In this document: piece by piece, positions 61,373 through 64,000 of the stretch
How the letters are laid out: the number at the start of each line of letters is the position of its first letter
Numbering within the stretch: position 1 is the first letter of the stretch
DNA from: Desulfarculus baarsii DSM 2075
Lineage (GTDB): Bacteria > Desulfobacterota > Desulfarculia > Desulfarculales > Desulfarculaceae
Direction of reading: 5' to 3'
Length of the DNA: 64,000 bases
Assembly: GCF_000143965.1 (NCBI RefSeq)
Contig: NC_014365.1
Location: 1,143,501-1,207,500, forward strand
Notes under the pieces: generated by a model
The model's database searches: none
Told to the model about the DNA's origin: nothing
What the model saw: only the letters and a program-made list of their open reading frames with translations
Program-made: the position numbers and the translations under genes

Positions 61373-61957
61373 TCACTTGAGCTTGTTTTCCATGCCGCTA
61401 CGCAGGCGGACGATATTGTCCTTGTGCCGCCAGACGATCAGGCCCGACATGACGACGGCCGCCCAGAGCATGGCCGCCGGGCAGTGGTCGATCAGCAGCC
61501 ACAGCGGGGCCGAGCCGCAGCCGGCCAGCGAACCCACCGACATCTGGCCGGTGCGCCAAGCCAAAAAAACGATGATGGCGGCCACGGCCAAAAAGCTGGC
61601 CGGCGACCAGATCAACCAGACGCCCAGGGCGGTGGCCACGCCTTTGCCGCCACGAAAGTGCAAATAAACCGGGAAGATATGCCCGGCAAACGCCGCCACG
61701 CCCACCAGCGCCGTCTGCCAGGGGGCCAGCAGCAGCGCCGCGGCCAGGGTCGGGCCGGCGCCCTTGGCCAAGTCCAGGGCCAGGGTCAGCGCGCCGGCCA
61801 GACGGCCCGATACGCGCAGGACGTTGGTCGCGCCGATGTTGCCCGAACCGCCCAGGCGCGGATCGGATTTGCCGCCCAGGCGGCTGACCAGCACGCCGCT
61901 GGGAATGGCTCCGATCAGGTAAGCGCCAAAAACCAGGCCAAGAAATCGCCAATCCAT
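61373..61957 (-). CDS. plsY: Acyl-phosphate glycerol-3-phosphate acyltransferase
   Basis: A 194-residue inner-membrane enzyme with about five helices. The three PlsY motifs are visible: GAIPSGVLVSRL near residue 16, GSGNIGATNVLRVSG near residue 37, and GHIFPVYLHFRGGKGVATALG near residue 92. It transfers acyl groups from acyl-phosphate to glycerol-3-phosphate in phospholipid synthesis. It diverges from the DUF3842 gene. Confidence 0.93.
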   Translation of the reverse strand: MDWRFLGLVFGAYLIGAIPSGVLVSRLGGKSDPRLGGSGNIGATNVLRVSGRLAGALTLALDLAKGAGPTLAAALLLAPWQTALVGVAAFAGHIFPVYLHFRGGKGVATALGVWLIWSPASFLAVAAIIVFLAWRTGQMSVGSLAGCGSAPLWLLIDHCPAAMLWAAVVMSGLIVWRHKDNIVRLRSGMENKLK

Positions 61958-62078
61958 GCTAAACTCTTTCGCTAAAAATGAGACTCAATTTAACCTTGAA
62001 TTGGCTTGACGCACAAGCCCTCGCCGCCTTGAATGGCGGGCCAAACGGTTGTATTCTCCAACTTGAGACGGAGGAGTC

Positions 62079-62498
62079 GTGCGCATCTGTGTCATAGACG
62101 GCCAAGGCGGCGGCATCGGCAGCGTCATCATACGCCGGATCAAGGACGAATTCGGCGAAAATGTCGAGGTGCTGGCCCTGGGCACCAACGCCATCGCCAC
62201 GGCCCAGATGATGAAAGCCAGGGCCAACCGCGGGGCCACCGGCGAAAACGCCATTATCGTCAGCATCCAGGAGGCGGACGTTGTCATCGGCCCGGTCAGC
62301 ATCGTGTTGGCCAACGCCATGATGGGCGAGGTCTCTCCGGCCATCGCCCAGGCCGTGGCCACCTGCCGCGCCCGCAAGTTCCTCCTGCCGCTGACCCGCG
62401 AAAACGTCGAGATCGTCAGCGTCAACCACGAACCGCTTCCCCACCAGGTCGATCAGATCATCCAGGTGGGGTTGAAGGAGATGATGAAAGATGTGTGA
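62079..62498 (+). CDS. DUF3842 family protein
   Basis: A 139-residue protein beginning with a Rossmann-like strand and glycine-rich loop (RICVIDGQGGGIGSVIIRRI), then EVLALGTNAIATAQMMKARAN, and ending with ITRENVEIVSV-like and HQVDQIIQVGLKEMM segments. This is the pattern of the DUF3842 family; no function is established. GTG 62079 follows GACGGAGGAG. The end overlaps the CooT start by eight bases, so the two proteins are made together. Confidence 0.82.
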   Translation: MRICVIDGQGGGIGSVIIRRIKDEFGENVEVLALGTNAIATAQMMKARANRGATGENAIIVSIQEADVVIGPVSIVLANAMMGEVSPAIAQAVATCRARKFLLPLTRENVEIVSVNHEPLPHQVDQIIQVGLKEMMKDV

Positions 62499-62685
62499 AG
62501 CCACCGCCTATATCGTCGATGCGGCCGGTGAGGAAAAGCTTCTGCTGGCCGATGTGGACGTCATCGAACCCGAGGATGGCGGCCAGGTCCGCCTGGTGTC
62601 CATCTACGGCGAACAAAAAGTGATCAAGGGCCGGATCAAGTCCATGTCCCTGGTCAATCACCGCGTGGTTCTGGCCGAGGCCTGA
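62491..62685 (+). CDS. cooT: CooT-family nickel-binding protein
   Basis: A 64-residue protein starting MCEATAYIV. Cys2 is the conserved nickel ligand of CooT, which helps mature the nickel site of carbon monoxide dehydrogenase. LLLADVDVIEPEDG and IKGRIKSMSLVNHRVVL complete the family pattern. AAGGAG lies upstream of ATG 62491. No CODH gene is in this window. Co-translation with DUF3842 suggests a linked role. Confidence 0.85.
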   Translation: MCEATAYIVDAAGEEKLLLADVDVIEPEDGGQVRLVSIYGEQKVIKGRIKSMSLVNHRVVLAEA

Positions 62686-62713
62686 GACGCGCCGCACCAA
62701 CAGGGAGGCTCCC

Positions 62714-63358
62714 ATGGCAGATCAAGCCGCCATCGAAAAAATCGTCGCGAACCTGCATTGGCTGGGGCACGATTGCTTCCGGCTGGACCGGCCGCAAGGG
62801 CCAATCTACTGGGATCCCTATCGGATTGCCGGCGGCCCCACGGCTTCGCTGATCCTGATCACCCACGATCACTACGACCACTGCTCGCCCGAGGACGTAG
62901 CCAAGATCCAGGGCCCCGAGACGGTCATCCTGGCCGAGGCCGACGCCGCCGAAAAACTCACCGGCAAGGTGGCCGCCATGGTCCCCGGCAAGACCGGCCG
63001 GGTCGGCGACGTGGACGTGGTCGCCGTGCCGGCCTACAATCTGGGCAAGGACTTCCACCCCAAAAACAACCTCTGGCTGGGCTACGTGATCAAGGTCGAC
63101 GGCGTGAGCATCTACCACGCCGGCGACAGCGACTATATCCCCGAGATGGACAAGCTCATCGTCGACATCGCGCTGCTGCCGGTCTCGGGCACGTATGTCA
63201 TGACCGCCGAGGAAGCGGCCCAGGCGGCCATGGCCATCGGGCCCAAGCTGGCCATTCCCATGCACTATGGCGCTATCGTCGGTGATGAAACCGATGCGCT
63301 GCGTTTCGCCAAGGAACTGGACGGCGTCATCCCCGTGCGGGTGCTGCCCAAGGAATAG
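62714..63358 (+). CDS. UlaG/MBL-fold metal-dependent hydrolase
   Basis: A 214-residue metallo-beta-lactamase-fold protein with LITHDHYDHCSPED near residue 50 (the HxHxDH metal site), YHAGDSDYIPEM near residue 137 and PMHYGAI near residue 185. It resembles the UlaG-like YtkL group, whose substrates are mostly unknown. ATG 62714 has AGGGAGG upstream. It follows cooT by 28 bases and may share its transcript. Confidence 0.88.
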   Translation: MADQAAIEKIVANLHWLGHDCFRLDRPQGPIYWDPYRIAGGPTASLILITHDHYDHCSPEDVAKIQGPETVILAEADAAEKLTGKVAAMVPGKTGRVGDVDVVAVPAYNLGKDFHPKNNLWLGYVIKVDGVSIYHAGDSDYIPEMDKLIVDIALLPVSGTYVMTAEEAAQAAMAIGPKLAIPMHYGAIVGDETDALRFAKELDGVIPVRVLPKE

Positions 63359-63385
63359 GCATTGAGGCCACGCGAAGGCCTCGCT

Positions 63386-63406
63386 GGCGGGCCGGAACGG
63401 CCCGCC
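63386..63406 (+). other. Hairpin between MBL hydrolase and transporter genes
   Basis: GGCGGGCCG (63386-63394) pairs perfectly with CGGCCCGCC (63398-63406) across a three-base loop. A second small stem, GAGGCC/GGCCTC, lies at 63364-63382. No T-run follows, so it is at best a weak terminator. Confidence 0.4.
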
Positions 63407-63482
63407 GCTCAAATCCCCGGCGCCGGCTCAACGCCACGCGGCCCGGCCGCGGCGGCCGCCCGCCACGAAAGCAAGGGGCCCC

Positions 63483-64000
63483 GTGAGCTGGTTTCTGTTG
63501 GCCCTGGGTTCGGCCCTGGGCATGGCCATCGCCGACTATTTCACCAAACGCCATCTTTCCGACCTACCCGTCAACCAGGCGGTGATGGCCCGTATTTTCG
63601 GGCTGCTGCCGGCGCCGGTGGTCATCTTGGCCGTCACGCCATGGCCGGCCGTCGGCGCTGATTTCGCCTGGCCGGTGCTGCTGGCCTTGCCCCTGGAGGT
63701 GGCCGCGCTATTTTTGTATCTGCGGGCCATGGCCATCGCGCCCCTGGGCCTGGTCCAGCCTTTTTTCGCCACCACGCCGCTGTTTGTGATGCTCACCGGC
63801 CTGCCGATCCTGGGCGAGCGGCCCACTTGGGCCGGCGCGGCCGGGGTGTTGGCCATGGCCGCCGGCGGCTACGTGGTCAACCTGCACCAGGTGCGCCACG
63901 GCTGGCTGGAGCCGATCAAGGCCATTGGCCGCCAGCGCGGCGTGTTGCTGGCCTTGGCGGCGGCGGCCATCTATTCGCTGACGGCGGTTTTGGGCAAGGC
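63483..64000 (+). CDS. EamA/DMT-type membrane transporter, truncated by the window end
   Basis: At least 172 residues with about five membrane helices and the DMT repeat features PLGLVQPFFATTPLFVMLTGLPILGERPT, the conserved drug/metabolite exporter core. The start GTG 63483 follows CAAGGGG. The C-terminal half is outside the window. DMT proteins export amino acids, nucleotides or sugars; no substrate can be named. Confidence 0.8.
   Translation, partial: MSWFLLALGSALGMAIADYFTKRHLSDLPVNQAVMARIFGLLPAPVVILAVTPWPAVGADFAWPVLLALPLEVAALFLYLRAMAIAPLGLVQPFFATTPLFVMLTGLPILGERPTWAGAAGVLAMAAGGYVVNLHQVRHGWLEPIKAIGRQRGVLLALAAAAIYSLTAVLGK

Overview
The window is a high-GC chromosomal segment with dense gene packing, many ATGA or TGATG stop/start overlaps, and frequent GTG and TTG starts. 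The gene set points to an anaerobic Gram-negative bacterium: two-subunit 2-oxoacid:ferredoxin oxidoreductase, an AbfD-type 4-hydroxybutyryl-CoA dehydratase, a CooT nickel protein, a DUF3842 protein, cobalamin-binding radical SAM enzymes, an outer-membrane porin and Lnt. Desulfobacterota, perhaps a Desulfarculus-like sulfate reducer, is the best inference; no marker gene proves it. I see no transposase, integrase, CRISPR array or rRNA.

Bases 1-18127 (+) form one glycan-biosynthesis run: a tandem methyltransferase, a toroid-like protein, a GT-B protein, then a nonulosonic-acid-like block (PseB-like dehydratase, aldo/keto reductase, SpsF-like cytidylyltransferase, class III aminotransferase, RmlD-like reductase, NeuB-family synthase). 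After it come glycosyltransferases, methyltransferases, a hexapeptide acyltransferase, two radical SAM enzymes and a propeller-like protein. The usual PseC, PseH and PseG homologues are not seen, so this looks like a variant pathway for a nine-carbon or related sugar, perhaps for flagellin or surface glycan. A tRNA-Arg(CCG) on the opposite strand closes the run.

Bases 18.4-28.7 kb are mostly housekeeping and metabolism: a crotonase-family enzyme, KorAB diverging from a PfpI-family protein over a shared inverted repeat, a GGCT-like protein, a divergent TrmB, TruD, a 70-residue Cys/His-rich protein, SfsA coupled to a B12-radical SAM protein, and a methyltransferase. Bases 28.7-32.7 kb (-) hold a second, small glycan cluster. 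At 33.2-35.7 kb AbfD and a TetR regulator diverge around a TGTAC palindrome. Bases 35.7-41.6 kb (-) carry prfB with its programmed frameshift, lnt, a CorC-like CBS protein, a receiver protein and a GT81-like glycosyltransferase, interrupted by a 55-residue proline-rich gene on the plus strand.

Bases 42.6-51.2 kb (+) are a complete phosphate-starvation locus: pstS, a porin, pstC, pstA, pstB, phoU, phoB, phoR. PHO boxes with three or four 11-bp-spaced repeats precede pstS and pstC, and the porin has its own strong promoter whose transcript would begin with a 13-bp stem-loop. Bases 51.9-60.6 kb (+) carry queA-tgt-yajC-secD-secF and parA-parB plus a NYN-domain gene. The right end holds a receiver-HisKA protein with no ATPase domain, plsY, the DUF3842-cooT pair, a metallo-beta-lactamase-fold hydrolase and a truncated EamA-type transporter.
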